A DNA stretch of 64,000 nt from an uncultured Oscillospiraceae bacterium (GCA_902490585.1 CABUEI010000004.1:1-64000), one strand, 5' to 3'; shown: positions 1 to 9,024, counted from the first letter of the stretch. The notes: generated from the sequence alone by a model not told the origin. A program made the numbers and translations.

Positions 1-1
1 C

Positions 2-880
2 GGTCCTTGCTATATGGACAAGTACGAGCGTTGCGGTATCCGTGTTTACGATCTTGTTCACCCTGAAGTTTTTGCTGAAAAGGCAAGAATGACAGGTAAG
101 CTCAAGAACAAGATAATCACTGAAGTTTACGGCGGTGAACCTCATGATATCGAAGCTATCATAAAGGAATATACAGAATACGGCAAACGTCTTGCAAAGT
201 ATGTTGATGATGTATCTGTTATTGTATATGAAGCCGCAAAGGCAAATAAGACAATAATGTTTGAGGGTGCTCAGGCAACACTTCTTGATATTGATTTCGG
301 TACTTATCCTTACGTTACATCTTCACACCCGCTTTCAGCAGGTGTATGCGTAGGTACAGGCGTTGGTCCTATGATCGTATCAAACATTATCGGTGTTGCA
401 AAGGCATATACTACAAGAGTAGGTAAGGGTCCTTTCCCGACAGAACTTGATGATGAAATAGGCGAAACGATCAGAAACAAGGGCGGCGAATTCGGTACAA
501 CAACCGGCAGACCGAGAAGAACAGGTTGGTTCGATGCGGTTATCGTTCGTCATTCTGTACGAGTAAACGGTCTTTCATCGCTTGCTATCAATAAGCTTGA
601 TACACTCGGCGGCATAGGCGACCTCAAGGTTTGTGTTGCTTATAAGAAGCCCGACGGTACTGTTATAGAGAATTTCCCCGCAGCTCTTGAAGAACTCGCA
701 GATTGTACTCCTGTTTACGAAACACTCAAGGGCTTTGATGATGATATTTCCGCTTGCCGCAGTTTCGATGAACTGCCCGAGGCTTGCAAGAAGTACATTG
801 AAAGACTTGAAGAACTCTGCGACTGTCATATCTCTATGGTTGGTGTCGGACCCGACAGAGAGCAGATAATCGAAAGATAA
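2..880 (+). CDS. purA: Adenylosuccinate synthetase, C-terminal part (5' end outside window)
   Basis: Adenylosuccinate synthetase joins IMP and aspartate with GTP hydrolysis, the first committed step from IMP to AMP, in the cytoplasm. The reading frame is open from base 2 and begins inside the protein with GPCYMDKYERCG, so the first ATG in view (base 14) is internal and the real start lies upstream. About 292 residues remain of a protein usually near 425. The segment TTTGRPRRTGWFD, the conserved IMP/GTP-site loop, is present, as is the family C-terminal VGVGPDREQ. The next gene, ymdB, starts 22 bases after the stop, so the two are probably co-transcribed. No defects are seen. Confidence 0.97.
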   Translation, partial: GPCYMDKYERCGIRVYDLVHPEVFAEKARMTGKLKNKIITEVYGGEPHDIEAIIKEYTEYGKRLAKYVDDVSVIVYEAAKANKTIMFEGAQATLLDIDFGTYPYVTSSHPLSAGVCVGTGVGPMIVSNIIGVAKAYTTRVGKGPFPTELDDEIGETIRNKGGEFGTTTGRPRRTGWFDAVIVRHSVRVNGLSSLAINKLDTLGGIGDLKVCVAYKKPDGTVIENFPAALEELADCTPVYETLKGFDDDISACRSFDELPEACKKYIERLEELCDCHISMVGVGPDREQIIER

Positions 881-902
881 CATTACTCTAGGACGTGTTT
901 TA

Positions 903-1667
903 TTGAATATCCTTTTTATCGGAGATGTTGTAGGACAGAAATCCTGTGCGAATCTCAGAGAAAAATTGCCTTTGCTCAAGAAAGAGTATAATATAGATAC
1001 CGTTATAGTGAACGGTGAAAATTCGGCTGACGGAAACGGAATTACTCCCGTTACGGCAAAATATCTTCTGGACAGCGGTGCAGATGTGATTACTACCGGC
1101 AATCACTGTTTCCGCAGAAAAGAAATGGACGCTTTTTATGAAACGTCTGATTTTGTTGTCCGTCCGGCAAACTTTCCTGATGAGGTGGTAGGAAAAGGCT
1201 ATACGGTTCTTGATCACGGAAAGTATTCCGTATGTGTCATTAACCTTATGGGCGTGGTTTTCATGCAGAACCTTGAGAATCCTTTCCACTGTATCGACAG
1301 GATTTTGAGCGAAGTTAAGTCAAATGTGATTATTGTTGATTTTCACGCCGAAGCAACATCTGAGAAAAGGGCATTGGGACACTATCTTACCGGAAGAGTA
1401 TCTGCAGTGCTCGGTACTCACACTCACGTTCAGACAGCCGATGAAGAAATTCTCGGAGGTCATACAGGATATATCACCGATGTCGGTATGACAGGTGTTA
1501 CGGATTCCGTTCTCGGAATCAAAAAAGAGATTATTATCAACAATATGATAACGGGTTATCCGCAAAGATATGAATATGCCGATGGAATATATTATATCTG
1601 CGGAGTTGTCGTAACTGTTGATGAAAAAACCGGTATCTGTACCTCTATCAAGAGAATAAGATACTGA
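903..1667 (+). CDS. ymdB: YmdB-type metallophosphoesterase (TIGR00282 family)
   Basis: 254 residues, the usual family length. Visible metal-site motifs in order: FIGDVVG near the N-terminus, NGENSADG, GNHCF, DFHAE, then GTHTHVQT and a late TDVGMTG. In Bacillus, YmdB is a 2',3'-cyclic nucleotide phosphodiesterase that affects biofilm and sporulation choices; the same role here is inferred. The start is TTG at 903, eight bases after an AGGAC site; it places the conserved NILFIGD at the N-terminus, and no ATG fits. It sits directly before spoVS, an order seen in Firmicutes. Confidence 0.93.
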   Translation: MNILFIGDVVGQKSCANLREKLPLLKKEYNIDTVIVNGENSADGNGITPVTAKYLLDSGADVITTGNHCFRRKEMDAFYETSDFVVRPANFPDEVVGKGYTVLDHGKYSVCVINLMGVVFMQNLENPFHCIDRILSEVKSNVIIVDFHAEATSEKRALGHYLTGRVSAVLGTHTHVQTADEEILGGHTGYITDVGMTGVTDSVLGIKKEIIINNMITGYPQRYEYADGIYYICGVVVTVDEKTGICTSIKRIRY

Positions 1668-1689
1668 ATAAATTACCGGGAGGTTTAAA

Positions 1690-1950
1690 ACGGAAGTAGT
1701 AAAAGTTTCAGCAAAATCCGTTCCAAAGTCGGTTGCAGGCGCTATAGCAGCAGTTATCCGTGAAAACGGCGAAGTTGAAGTTCAGGCTGTCGGCGCAGGT
1801 GCTTCTAATCAGGCAGTAAAAGCTATTGCAATATCAAGAAGCTATATGGCACTGTCCGGCGTGGATCTTGTTTGCATTCCTGCTTTCACAACTGTCAACA
1901 TTGACGGTGAAGAGCGTACAGCGATGAAGTTTATCGTTGAATGCAGATAA
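1690..1950 (+). CDS. spoVS: Stage V sporulation protein S, apparent ACG start codon
   Basis: 86 residues, the family's normal length, with VVKVSAKSVPKSVAG, GAGASNQAVKAIAI, GVDLVCIPAF and DGEERTAM all matching SpoVS. SpoVS is a small Alba-like protein acting in spore coat and septum steps; its molecular role is poorly known. The start is odd: an in-frame stop lies at 1669-1671 and there is no ATG, GTG or TTG before residue 56 of the conserved core. A strong GGGAGG site (1678-1683) lies six bases before ACG at 1690, exactly where family members have the initiator Met (followed by E-V). Either ACG initiates, or the reference carries an ATG-to-ACG change. ATT at 1672 precedes the ribosome site and is unlikely. 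Confidence 0.9.
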   Translation, partial: TEVVKVSAKSVPKSVAGAIAAVIRENGEVEVQAVGAGASNQAVKAIAISRSYMALSGVDLVCIPAFTTVNIDGEERTAMKFIVECR

Positions 1951-2000
1951 GCAACTATCAATTGTAATTTAAGAGGAGAATTTTTTCGGAAATTCCGAGA

Positions 2001-2035
2001 CCGCTCTGACTCATTTTGTCAGGGCGGATTTTTTT
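2001..2035 (+). terminator. Intrinsic terminator after spoVS
   Basis: CCGCTCTGAC and GTCAGGGCGG pair over ten bases (one G-U) around a TCATTTT loop, followed by a T-rich tract. It closes the purA-ymdB-spoVS unit. Confidence 0.88.
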
Positions 2036-2086
2036 GCATATAAAGCGTTCCGCTGTAAATTATATAATTATAACATGGAGGTCTTT

Positions 2087-2620
2087 ATGACGGATGTAAT
2101 TGTAATTGACAGCGATGAATCACTTTCTTTGCTGATTGCGGAAACACTCGCACAATCATTTTCTATACGATTTTATAACAGTAATTCTATGTATCTTTAC
2201 GGGAAAGGAAACCTTATCAATATCTGGCGCACGGATTCTCTTCACGGACTTGTAACCGATAACTGCGTCATAGTAATGGGAGAAAACACGGCTGTAATTC
2301 CACGGCTTATCCCCGAGAGTGCAATAATAATAGCAAATGCTCTCAATAAAGCACAGATGAGCGCCTTGTCCTGCATTACCGGTAATGTCATTACCTGCGG
2401 AAATCTTATAATGGATACTGTTTCCTACACAAGTGTTACCGATGAAGAGGTGTCTGTATCATTCAGCAGAACGGTTAGTACCTTAGCGGGAAGAGAAATA
2501 CAACCTTTTGAAATACCTGTTCACAGAAACGAGGGCGAAAGCGTGTATGAAGTCATGGCTGTTACCGCTTTACGTCTGCTGACAGGTGATAATTTGCTGA
2601 TCAAAAACGTGTCGGAATGA
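2087..2620 (+). CDS. Hypothetical protein
   Basis: 177 residues; not recognised. It begins MTDVIVIDSDESLSLLIAE, loosely like the first strand and acidic turn of a receiver or Rossmann-type fold, but no full receiver motif (phospho-acceptor Asp, Thr/Ser, Lys) is seen. There is no signal peptide, membrane segment or cysteine cluster. ATG at 2087 is preferred because GGAGGT (2077-2082) sits four bases before it; the ATG at 2075 overlaps that ribosome site. It lies between the spoVS terminator and the Asp23 promoter, so it is probably transcribed alone. A TATAAT at 2063-2068 lacks a clear -35 partner. Confidence 0.7.
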   Translation: MTDVIVIDSDESLSLLIAETLAQSFSIRFYNSNSMYLYGKGNLINIWRTDSLHGLVTDNCVIVMGENTAVIPRLIPESAIIIANALNKAQMSALSCITGNVITCGNLIMDTVSYTSVTDEEVSVSFSRTVSTLAGREIQPFEIPVHRNEGESVYEVMAVTALRLLTGDNLLIKNVSE

Positions 2621-2645
2621 AGATAATAAAATGTGGCTTATGCAC

Positions 2646-2674
2646 TTGTATTTTTTCTGTGTCTGGTGTATAAT
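2646..2674 (+). promoter_or_regulatory. Promoter for Asp23-nusB-xse operon
   Basis: TTGTAT and TATAAT separated by 17 bp, about 100 bases before the Asp23 start. It is the first clear vegetative promoter ahead of the long rightward block. Confidence 0.75.
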
Positions 2675-2775
2675 GTATATAATAGCATTATAGTAGTTAA
2701 GTGTGCCCTTTGGCACGGATACTGTTATTTACGGATACGCAGGGTTAAATCATCTGCGGGAAAGGCAGTTTATCT

Positions 2776-3147
2776 ATGAATAAAAAAGTTAATAATACAG
2801 GCGCAAGTCTGAGAATATCAAACGATGTACTTACTAAAATAGCTGAGGTTGCGGCTACGGAAATAAGTGGTGTTGCTTCTGATGGTGAACATCTTGTTGT
2901 AAGCGATAAGAATATCGCACAGTTAACCGGAAAAATCATGCCGCAGTCACCTGTAAGAGCAGTACTTAAAAACGATGCGGTTGAAGTTACCGTAAGCATT
3001 GTTGTGTTACAGGGCTTCAAGGCGGATAATGTTGCTCAGTCGGTGCAGGAGAGCGTAAAGTCTGCTATTCAGAATATGGCAGGCATCTCCGTATCAAAGG
3101 TTAATGTAAAAATTGCTGATATTATGCTTTCAAAATCAGCTGAATAA
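2776..3147 (+). CDS. Asp23/Gls24 family envelope stress response protein
   Basis: 123 residues with the family pattern: LRISNDVLTKIAEVAATEISGV near the start, a middle strand region, then VAQSVQESVKSAIQ and a closing VNVKIADI. Asp23/Gls24 proteins are small and cytoplasmic, often tied to the membrane by partners, and associated with envelope stress. The member in front of nusB is conserved across Clostridia, though its precise task is unknown. Its stop is 18 bases before nusB. No transmembrane segment is seen. Confidence 0.92.
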   Translation: MNKKVNNTGASLRISNDVLTKIAEVAATEISGVASDGEHLVVSDKNIAQLTGKIMPQSPVRAVLKNDAVEVTVSIVVLQGFKADNVAQSVQESVKSAIQNMAGISVSKVNVKIADIMLSKSAE

Positions 3148-3165
3148 ATAAAGGAAATAAATTAA

Positions 3166-3597
3166 ATGGCAGAAAGAAAACTTACAAGACATGAAATGAG
3201 AGAAGCGGCTCTGCTTATGCTCTTTCAGATGAAATTAAATCCGGAAACGCTTGATGAGATACTCGAGGACTGTAAGGAGTCCTTTGAAATGGAATACAAT
3301 TCTCAGTCGGTGAAGCTTGCAACAGCAGTTGCAGAGCATGAAGAAGAGCTGAACAGCATTATTGAGAGCTATTCGCCTTCGAGAAAACTCGACAGAATTT
3401 CCTACATAAATCTTGCTATAATGAAGATAGCGATATATGAGATGAAGTATTGCCCGTCAGTTCCCGACAAGGTAGCTATAAATGAGGCAATTGAATTTGC
3501 AAAGGAATATGCGGACAAAACAGATGTACGCTTTGTAAACGGTGTTCTCAATTCATATTATAAGGATAATATGTCAAAGGAACAGCCTGATGCTTGA
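3166..3597 (+). CDS. nusB: Transcription antitermination factor NusB
   Basis: 143 residues, all-helical family. It shows the N-terminal RHEMREAALLMLFQM and the C-terminal signature VPDKVAINEAIEFAKEYADK followed by FVNGVLNSYYKD. NusB binds boxA RNA with NusE (S10) in rRNA antitermination. ATG at 3166 follows AAAGGA. Its last codons overlap the start of xseA by eight bases, indicating translational coupling. Confidence 0.97.
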   Translation: MAERKLTRHEMREAALLMLFQMKLNPETLDEILEDCKESFEMEYNSQSVKLATAVAEHEEELNSIIESYSPSRKLDRISYINLAIMKIAIYEMKYCPSVPDKVAINEAIEFAKEYADKTDVRFVNGVLNSYYKDNMSKEQPDA

Positions 3598-4810
3598 CGT
3601 TTTTACCGTTACCGTTTCTCAGGTGACAAGACGGCTTTCAATGATCGTCAAAGGTGACAAGGCTCTGAACGATCTGTATGTTTCGGGCGAGATATCAAAT
3701 TTTACTCTGCACAGGGCGTCGGGACATATATATTTCACGCTTAAAGATGAAACATCTTCCATAAAGTGCGTTATGTTTGCAGGTAATGCTCAGAAACTTA
3801 CTTTCATGCCGTACAGCGGACAGAGTGTTATTGTCCACGGAAGTGTGAGTGTATATGAGCGTGACGGTGCAAACCAGATATATGTAAGCGACATGATTGA
3901 GAAAGGTCAGGGAGAGCTTGCACTTGCTTTTGAAAAGGCAAAGCGTGAGCTTGAAGCAGGGGGATACTTTGATAAAAAGCGTCCGATACCGAAACAGCCG
4001 AAAAAAGTCTGTCTTATAACAGCCGAAAAAGGTGCGGCACTACAGGATATGCTGAATATCATGGCAAGACGCAGACCGATACTTGAAGTTGTATTGATAC
4101 CTGTCACCGTGCAGGGTGCATACGCACCGGCAACGCTGATAAGAGGTATTGCGGCGGCTCAGAGTACCGGAGCGGATCTGATTATTATCGGCAGGGGCGG
4201 CGGTTCGGCAGAGGATTTGTCGTGCTTTAATGATATAGACTATGCAAAGGCACTTTATAACAGTGAAATTCCGACAATATCGGCGGTTGGTCACGAAACC
4301 GATTTTACGATATCGGATTTTGTTGCGGATCTGCGTGCACCTACGCCGTCAGCGGCGGCTGAAATAGCTACTTCGATTACCTGCGATGATTTATCGGAGC
4401 ATATAGAGATGACTTATGACAGGCTCAGCGATATATTACATTCGCAGATTGACGGATATGAACAGCTTATAGACAGCCTGCAAAGACATATTTCTGCTTG
4501 CAGTCCGGGTCAGAAACTTGAAAGATCCGACAGGGAACTCGAACTGATAAGCGGTAAAGTCAAAACAGCAATAGACACAGTGCTGAACAAGAACAGTGCT
4601 CTGCTTGACAACTTTACGGATAAGATAGAGGCTTTGAGCCCGATAAACGTATTGAAAAGAGGATACAGTGCCGTAACCAAAGACGGCGAAATGGTGAACA
4701 GCGTCAGCGGTATTGCTGAAAATGATACTGTAGAGGTAATATTTGCAGACGGTACCGCAATGGCAGAAATTAAGGAAATCCGTGACAATAATAAGGAGCG
4801 TTTTGAATGA
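3590..4810 (+). CDS. xseA: Exodeoxyribonuclease VII large subunit
   Basis: 406 residues. An N-terminal OB fold (about residues 1-100, with GEISNFTLHRASGHIYFTLK) is followed by the catalytic domain with ITAEKGAALQDM, IIGRGGGSAEDL and SAVGHETDFTI, then a C-terminal coiled region. With XseB it degrades single-stranded DNA to oligonucleotides. I chose ATG at 3590, overlapping the nusB stop, because it gives the normal MLDVFTVTVSQVT start; an upstream in-frame ATG at 3542 would put 16 unrelated residues inside nusB. The stop overlaps the xseB start as ATGA. Confidence 0.96.
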   Translation: MLDVFTVTVSQVTRRLSMIVKGDKALNDLYVSGEISNFTLHRASGHIYFTLKDETSSIKCVMFAGNAQKLTFMPYSGQSVIVHGSVSVYERDGANQIYVSDMIEKGQGELALAFEKAKRELEAGGYFDKKRPIPKQPKKVCLITAEKGAALQDMLNIMARRRPILEVVLIPVTVQGAYAPATLIRGIAAAQSTGADLIIIGRGGGSAEDLSCFNDIDYAKALYNSEIPTISAVGHETDFTISDFVADLRAPTPSAAAEIATSITCDDLSEHIEMTYDRLSDILHSQIDGYEQLIDSLQRHISACSPGQKLERSDRELELISGKVKTAIDTVLNKNSALLDNFTDKIEALSPINVLKRGYSAVTKDGEMVNSVSGIAENDTVEVIFADGTAMAEIKEIRDNNKERFE

Positions 4811-4983
4811 GTTTTGAAACAGCTATGAAAAGACTTGATGAAATATCGGTACAGATGGAAAAGCCCGATATCACACTTGATAATTCAATGAAGTGCTATA
4901 AAGAGGCGGTTGAGCTTATTGCTTTCTGCCGTAAGTATATTGATGATGCAAAGCTGACAGTTCAGAAACTGGAAGAGGCGTAA
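4807..4983 (+). CDS. xseB: Exodeoxyribonuclease VII small subunit
   Basis: 58 residues, a short all-helical protein starting MSFETAMKRLDEISVQMEK with the later LDNSMKCYKEAVELI typical of XseB. It associates with XseA in several copies and is needed for exonuclease VII activity. ATG at 4807 overlaps the xseA stop (ATGA), and ispA begins two bases after its stop. The small size makes it easy to miss. Confidence 0.95.
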   Translation: MSFETAMKRLDEISVQMEKPDITLDNSMKCYKEAVELIAFCRKYIDDAKLTVQKLEEA

Positions 4984-4984
4984 A

Positions 4985-5893
4985 ATGGATATGAATGTAA
5001 TCGGCACTGTGAAAACAGCTGAAGAGTTTGACGCAATGTTCGGCGAATACCATGCGTATTTTGAACAGGAACTGAAAGCAGTATGTGATTCTTTCTGTGA
5101 TAAGGGTGAAAAATATAAGGCTCTTTATGATGCGGCAACATACAGCCTTGAGGCAGGCGGTAAGAGAATACGCCCTGTGCTCGCTTTTGAGATGTGCAGA
5201 GTGTGCGGCGGTGATATAAGAAACGCACTTCCTGCGGCGATTGCTATTGAGATGATTCACACATTCTCGCTTATACATGACGATCTACCGTGTATGGATA
5301 ACGATGATATGCGAAGAGGCAGACCGAGTTGCCATAAGGCACACGGCGAGGCGGTAGCACTTCTTGCAGGCGACGCACTGACCGCTTATGCAGGAAAGTA
5401 TATTTGTGACAGCAATTTACCGGCAGAGAAAAAGTCGGCGATGATAAAAGAACTGTACGACAGAACGCTCGGCATGATTGAGGGGCAGACGATCGATATC
5501 GACGGTAACTTTGATACTCTTGACGGGCTTCTTTCAATGTATCGCATGAAAACATCAGAACTTCTGACAGCGGCGTGTGTTATGGGGTGTATAGCGGCAG
5601 GTGCGGACAACGAAAAGATATCGGCGGCAAGAGCCTATGCTCATGATGTAGGACTTGCTTTTCAGATCGTTGACGATATTCTTGACGTTACTTCCACAGC
5701 GGAGGAACTCGGAAAGCCGATAGGCAGTGACGAAGAGCAGAACAAGACGACAAGTGTTACTCTTCTGGGGCTTGATAAAGCAAGAGAGCTTGCGAAAGAA
5801 TATACCGAAGGTGCTGAAAAGGCGCTCTCGGCGTTTGAAAATACGGAGTTTTTGTACAGACTTACCGATTTGCTTTTGAACAGGAAAAAATGA
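4985..5893 (+). CDS. ispA: Polyprenyl synthetase (farnesyl/geranylgeranyl diphosphate synthase type)
   Basis: 302 residues. First aspartate-rich motif DDLPCMDNDD with RRGRPSCHK, second DDILD, plus GGKRIRP near residue 60: the Mg-diphosphate sites of trans-prenyltransferases. It condenses isopentenyl diphosphate with allylic diphosphates to give C15 (possibly C20) chains for undecaprenyl phosphate and quinone-like lipids. Its partner dxs, the first MEP-pathway enzyme, lies two genes downstream. It is tightly spaced after xseB, as in many Firmicutes. Exact chain length cannot be fixed from the sequence alone. Confidence 0.95.
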   Translation: MDMNVIGTVKTAEEFDAMFGEYHAYFEQELKAVCDSFCDKGEKYKALYDAATYSLEAGGKRIRPVLAFEMCRVCGGDIRNALPAAIAIEMIHTFSLIHDDLPCMDNDDMRRGRPSCHKAHGEAVALLAGDALTAYAGKYICDSNLPAEKKSAMIKELYDRTLGMIEGQTIDIDGNFDTLDGLLSMYRMKTSELLTAACVMGCIAAGADNEKISAARAYAHDVGLAFQIVDDILDVTSTAEELGKPIGSDEEQNKTTSVTLLGLDKARELAKEYTEGAEKALSAFENTEFLYRLTDLLLNRKK

Positions 5894-5930
5894 CAGGGAT
5901 TATATAATATCCCGGAGGTAATCAATATTA

Positions 5931-6434
5931 ATGAGAACTGACCAGATAAATGTTATCCTGCTGATTGCGCTTATCAGCTGGGGTACGGCGCAGATAATAA
6001 AGACGCTGATACATTTCATAAAGACAAAGAGCTTCAAGGCTGAACGTCTTACGGGAGCAGGCGGTATGCCGTCCGCTCACTCGGCTACTGTATGTTCCAC
6101 AGCTATTACGACTTGCAGAGTGTGCGGAATATGCTCGCCGGAATTTGCTCTGGCGATGATACTTGCAATGGTTGTAATGTATGACGCTATGGGTGTCAGA
6201 CGTTCCGCAGGTCTTCAGGCTAAGGAAATCAACCGTCTTAGACGTGTCGTAAACGAACTTGACGAGGAATTTATGGACAAGTTTGACGATAAGGTTGATG
6301 AGATAGAAGAAAAAAAGCCAGAAGAGATACATGAACTCAAAGAATTTCTCGGTCATACTCCGCTTGAGGTACTTTGCGGAGCATTGCTCGGAATACTTAT
6401 AGCTATGGCTGTACCGATACAGGTAGTCGGCTGA
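5931..6434 (+). CDS. Divergent PAP2 family membrane protein (YuiD/DUF212 type)
   Basis: 167 residues. It carries the DUF212 signature GAGGMPSAHSATVCSTAI, which resembles the SxxxH part of acid phosphatase/PAP2 enzymes, and a later MYDAMGVRRSAGLQA. Hydrophobic segments lie near residues 8-25, 50-70, 75-100 and at the C-terminus; a charged, lysine- and glutamate-rich stretch near 105-135 is probably cytosolic. Position between ispA and dxs suggests dephosphorylation of a polyprenyl diphosphate or other lipid phosphate (inference). ATG at 5931 follows GGAGGT. Confidence 0.9.
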   Translation: MRTDQINVILLIALISWGTAQIIKTLIHFIKTKSFKAERLTGAGGMPSAHSATVCSTAITTCRVCGICSPEFALAMILAMVVMYDAMGVRRSAGLQAKEINRLRRVVNELDEEFMDKFDDKVDEIEEKKPEEIHELKEFLGHTPLEVLCGALLGILIAMAVPIQVVG

Positions 6435-6458
6435 TAAAATAATATCGGGAGATACAAT

Positions 6459-8264
6459 TTGATACTGAAAAACGATATGTCCGCCGAGTATTTGAAATCT
6501 CTTACTCCCGAACAACGAAAAAAACTTTGTTCGGAGATAAGACAGTTACTTGTAAAAACAGTAACAGTAAACGGCGGTCATCTTGCATCAAATCTCGGAA
6601 CTGTCGAGCTTACGGTGGCTATGCACACTGTCTTTGACTCTCCGGAAGATAAATTTGTGTTTGATGTGGGACATCAGTCCTATACACATAAGATAATAAC
6701 AGGCAGAGCGGGAAGAATGAATACCCTGCGCTGTGAGGGCGGAATTTCCGGCTTTCCGAAAGCCGAAGAATCCGAGCATGATGCTTTTATAGGCGGTCAC
6801 AGCAGTATTTCTATTTCTGCGGCACTCGGTATTGCTAAAGGTATGCAGTTAAACGGTGACGACCACAGCGTTGTTGCTGTTATCGGTGACGGTGCTTTAA
6901 CCGGCGGTGAGGCTTATGAAGGCCTTAACAATGCAGGAAAGAGCGATTGCAATCTCATAGTCGTACTGAATGAAAATGAGATGTCGATCTCAAAAAATAC
7001 AGGTGCGCTTGCTTTGTATCTGGCTCAGATAAGATCCACGAGAAAGTATTACAGCACAAAGACTTCTGTAAAAAACGTTCTTGAAAAAACGCCCATAATT
7101 GGAAAAGGGCTCGGCAAAGCGGCTAAAGGCACAAAGCAGCTGCTGAAATATGCAATATACCATTCAAATCTATTTGAAGATTTAGGTTTTAAATATCTGG
7201 GTCCTATCGACGGACATAATCTTGATGAACTTACAGAGGCACTTATGGTTGCAAAAATGATGCAAAGACCGTGCCTTGTTCACATTTACACCAAAAAAGG
7301 CAAGGGATATGCTCCTGCCGAGGACAATTCAGGAGAATATCACGGATTGCCGCCTAAAAATCATGAAGAACATAACTGCAATCAGGGTGAGTGCTTTACC
7401 GATACTTTCGGAAAGACTTTGCTTTCACTCGCACAAAATGATGATAATATATGTGCCGTTACTGCGGCTATGAAATACGGAACGGGATTACAGCATTTTT
7501 ATAAAGCATATCCCGAACGCTTTTTCGATGTCGGAATTGCGGAACAACACGCCGTAACTTTCAGTGCAGGACTTGCAAGCCAGGGAAAATTACCCGTGTT
7601 TGCAGTGTATTCATCGTTCTTACAGCGTTCATACGACCAGCTTATACATGACTGTGCCATAGAAAACCGTCATGTTGTACTCGGCGTAGACAGAGCCGGA
7701 TTTGTCGGTGAGGACGGAGAAACCCACCACGGACTGTTTGATGTTGCTATGCTTACAACCGTACCCGGTGTTACCGTATATTCACCATCGGATACATCTG
7801 AGCTTTCGCTGTGTCTTGAAAAGGCTCTGTATCAAGACAGCGGTGTGGTTGCGGTAAGATACCCAAGAGGATGCGAGCTTTACCGCTCGGGTACAGAAGA
7901 GTACAGCGATTACAGATATATTTCAAACGGGAATAAAAAGCTTGTTTTCACTTACGGCAGAATATCAGCTTACGCATACAGCCTTTCGGATAAGGTCGAT
8001 GTTTTGCAGGCGATAAAGGTTTTCCCTATATCAGATGAGATTATCAATATCTGTCTTGGATATGATGAAATTTACGCTTTTGAAGAGGGCGAAAGAGAGG
8101 GCGGTATAGCCCAGAAACTGTGTACCGCTTTAGCTCTTGCAGGATTTAAAGGCAAGTTCAATACAACGGCAGTTGACGGATTTATACGTCATGCAAGCGT
8201 TGCAACACAACTTCACAACGCAAAGCTTGACGCTGACGGAATGAGAGAAATTACAGGAGGATAA
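6459..8264 (+). CDS. dxs: 1-deoxy-D-xylulose-5-phosphate synthase
   Basis: 601 residues. Thiamine diphosphate/Mg site GDGALTGGEAYEGLNNAG, upstream GGHSSISISAALG, and the transketolase-like pyrimidine domain with FDVGIAEQHAVTFSAGLA, whose Glu activates the cofactor. The enzyme condenses pyruvate and glyceraldehyde 3-phosphate, the entry to the MEP isoprenoid pathway. The start is TTG at 6459 with GGGAGA seven bases before; ATG at 6477 would lack a close ribosome site. The protein is slightly short of the common 620-640 residues but has no missing block. Confidence 0.96.
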   Translation: MILKNDMSAEYLKSLTPEQRKKLCSEIRQLLVKTVTVNGGHLASNLGTVELTVAMHTVFDSPEDKFVFDVGHQSYTHKIITGRAGRMNTLRCEGGISGFPKAEESEHDAFIGGHSSISISAALGIAKGMQLNGDDHSVVAVIGDGALTGGEAYEGLNNAGKSDCNLIVVLNENEMSISKNTGALALYLAQIRSTRKYYSTKTSVKNVLEKTPIIGKGLGKAAKGTKQLLKYAIYHSNLFEDLGFKYLGPIDGHNLDELTEALMVAKMMQRPCLVHIYTKKGKGYAPAEDNSGEYHGLPPKNHEEHNCNQGECFTDTFGKTLLSLAQNDDNICAVTAAMKYGTGLQHFYKAYPERFFDVGIAEQHAVTFSAGLASQGKLPVFAVYSSFLQRSYDQLIHDCAIENRHVVLGVDRAGFVGEDGETHHGLFDVAMLTTVPGVTVYSPSDTSELSLCLEKALYQDSGVVAVRYPRGCELYRSGTEEYSDYRYISNGNKKLVFTYGRISAYAYSLSDKVDVLQAIKVFPISDEIINICLGYDEIYAFEEGEREGGIAQKLCTALALAGFKGKFNTTAVDGFIRHASVATQLHNAKLDADGMREITGG

Positions 8265-8265
8265 T

Positions 8266-9024
8266 ATGCAGAAAAGACTGGATGTTTATCTTTCCGAGAA
8301 TAATACAGTAAAAAGCCGCAGTCTTGCCGCTTCTCTTATAAAGCAGGGCAGTGTCGAGGTTAACGGCAGAATATGCACAAAACCGTCTTATACGGTCAGT
8401 GATGACGATACAGTGAAAATTATCGGTGATATGCCGAAATATGTCGGAAGAGGCGGACTGAAACTTGAAAAGGCACTGGCACACTACAGACTTCACCTTG
8501 ACGGTGCAGTGTGTATTGATATAGGCGCTTCTACAGGCGGATTTACCGACTGTATGCTCCAGAACGGTGCTGTAAAAGTCTACTCGGTAGATGTAGGTAC
8601 GGATCAGCTCGACGATAAACTGAGAAATGACGCAAGAGTTATTTCTATGGAAAAGACGGATATAAGAACTTGCGTCGGCAATTTACCTCAGGTCGATTTC
8701 ATCAGCATAGACGTTTCGTTCATATCGCTGAAACTTGTTCTGCCGTCAGCCTATTCCTTACTGAAAGACGGCGGAGAGTGTGTGGCACTTATCAAGCCGC
8801 AGTTTGAGGCAGGAAAAGCACACCTCAGCAAGAACGGAATAGTCCGTGATACAAAAATACATAAAAAAGTATGTGATGATATAGCTGAATTTGCGTCAAC
8901 CATAGGTTTTGAGCGTGGGGAGGTAATTACTTCTCCCATAACAGGCGGCGACGGAAATACAGAATATCTTATTTATCTGAAACGACCGAAAACAGTTACA
9001 ACAAAGGCAGGTGATGAGCTCTGA
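8266..9024 (+). CDS. tlyA: TlyA family RNA methyltransferase (S4 + FtsJ domains)
   Basis: 252 residues. N-terminal S4 RNA-binding domain (about 1-65, starting QKRLDVYLSE), then an FtsJ-like methyltransferase with IDIGASTGGFTDCMLQNGA as SAM loop, and IKPQFEAGK. TlyA proteins methylate 2'-hydroxyls of cytidines in 16S and/or 23S rRNA; the old name is haemolysin A. It begins one base after the dxs stop and runs into nadK, the standard order in Clostridia. Which rRNA position is modified cannot be told here. Confidence 0.94.
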   Translation: MQKRLDVYLSENNTVKSRSLAASLIKQGSVEVNGRICTKPSYTVSDDDTVKIIGDMPKYVGRGGLKLEKALAHYRLHLDGAVCIDIGASTGGFTDCMLQNGAVKVYSVDVGTDQLDDKLRNDARVISMEKTDIRTCVGNLPQVDFISIDVSFISLKLVLPSAYSLLKDGGECVALIKPQFEAGKAHLSKNGIVRDTKIHKKVCDDIAEFASTIGFERGEVITSPITGGDGNTEYLIYLKRPKTVTTKAGDEL

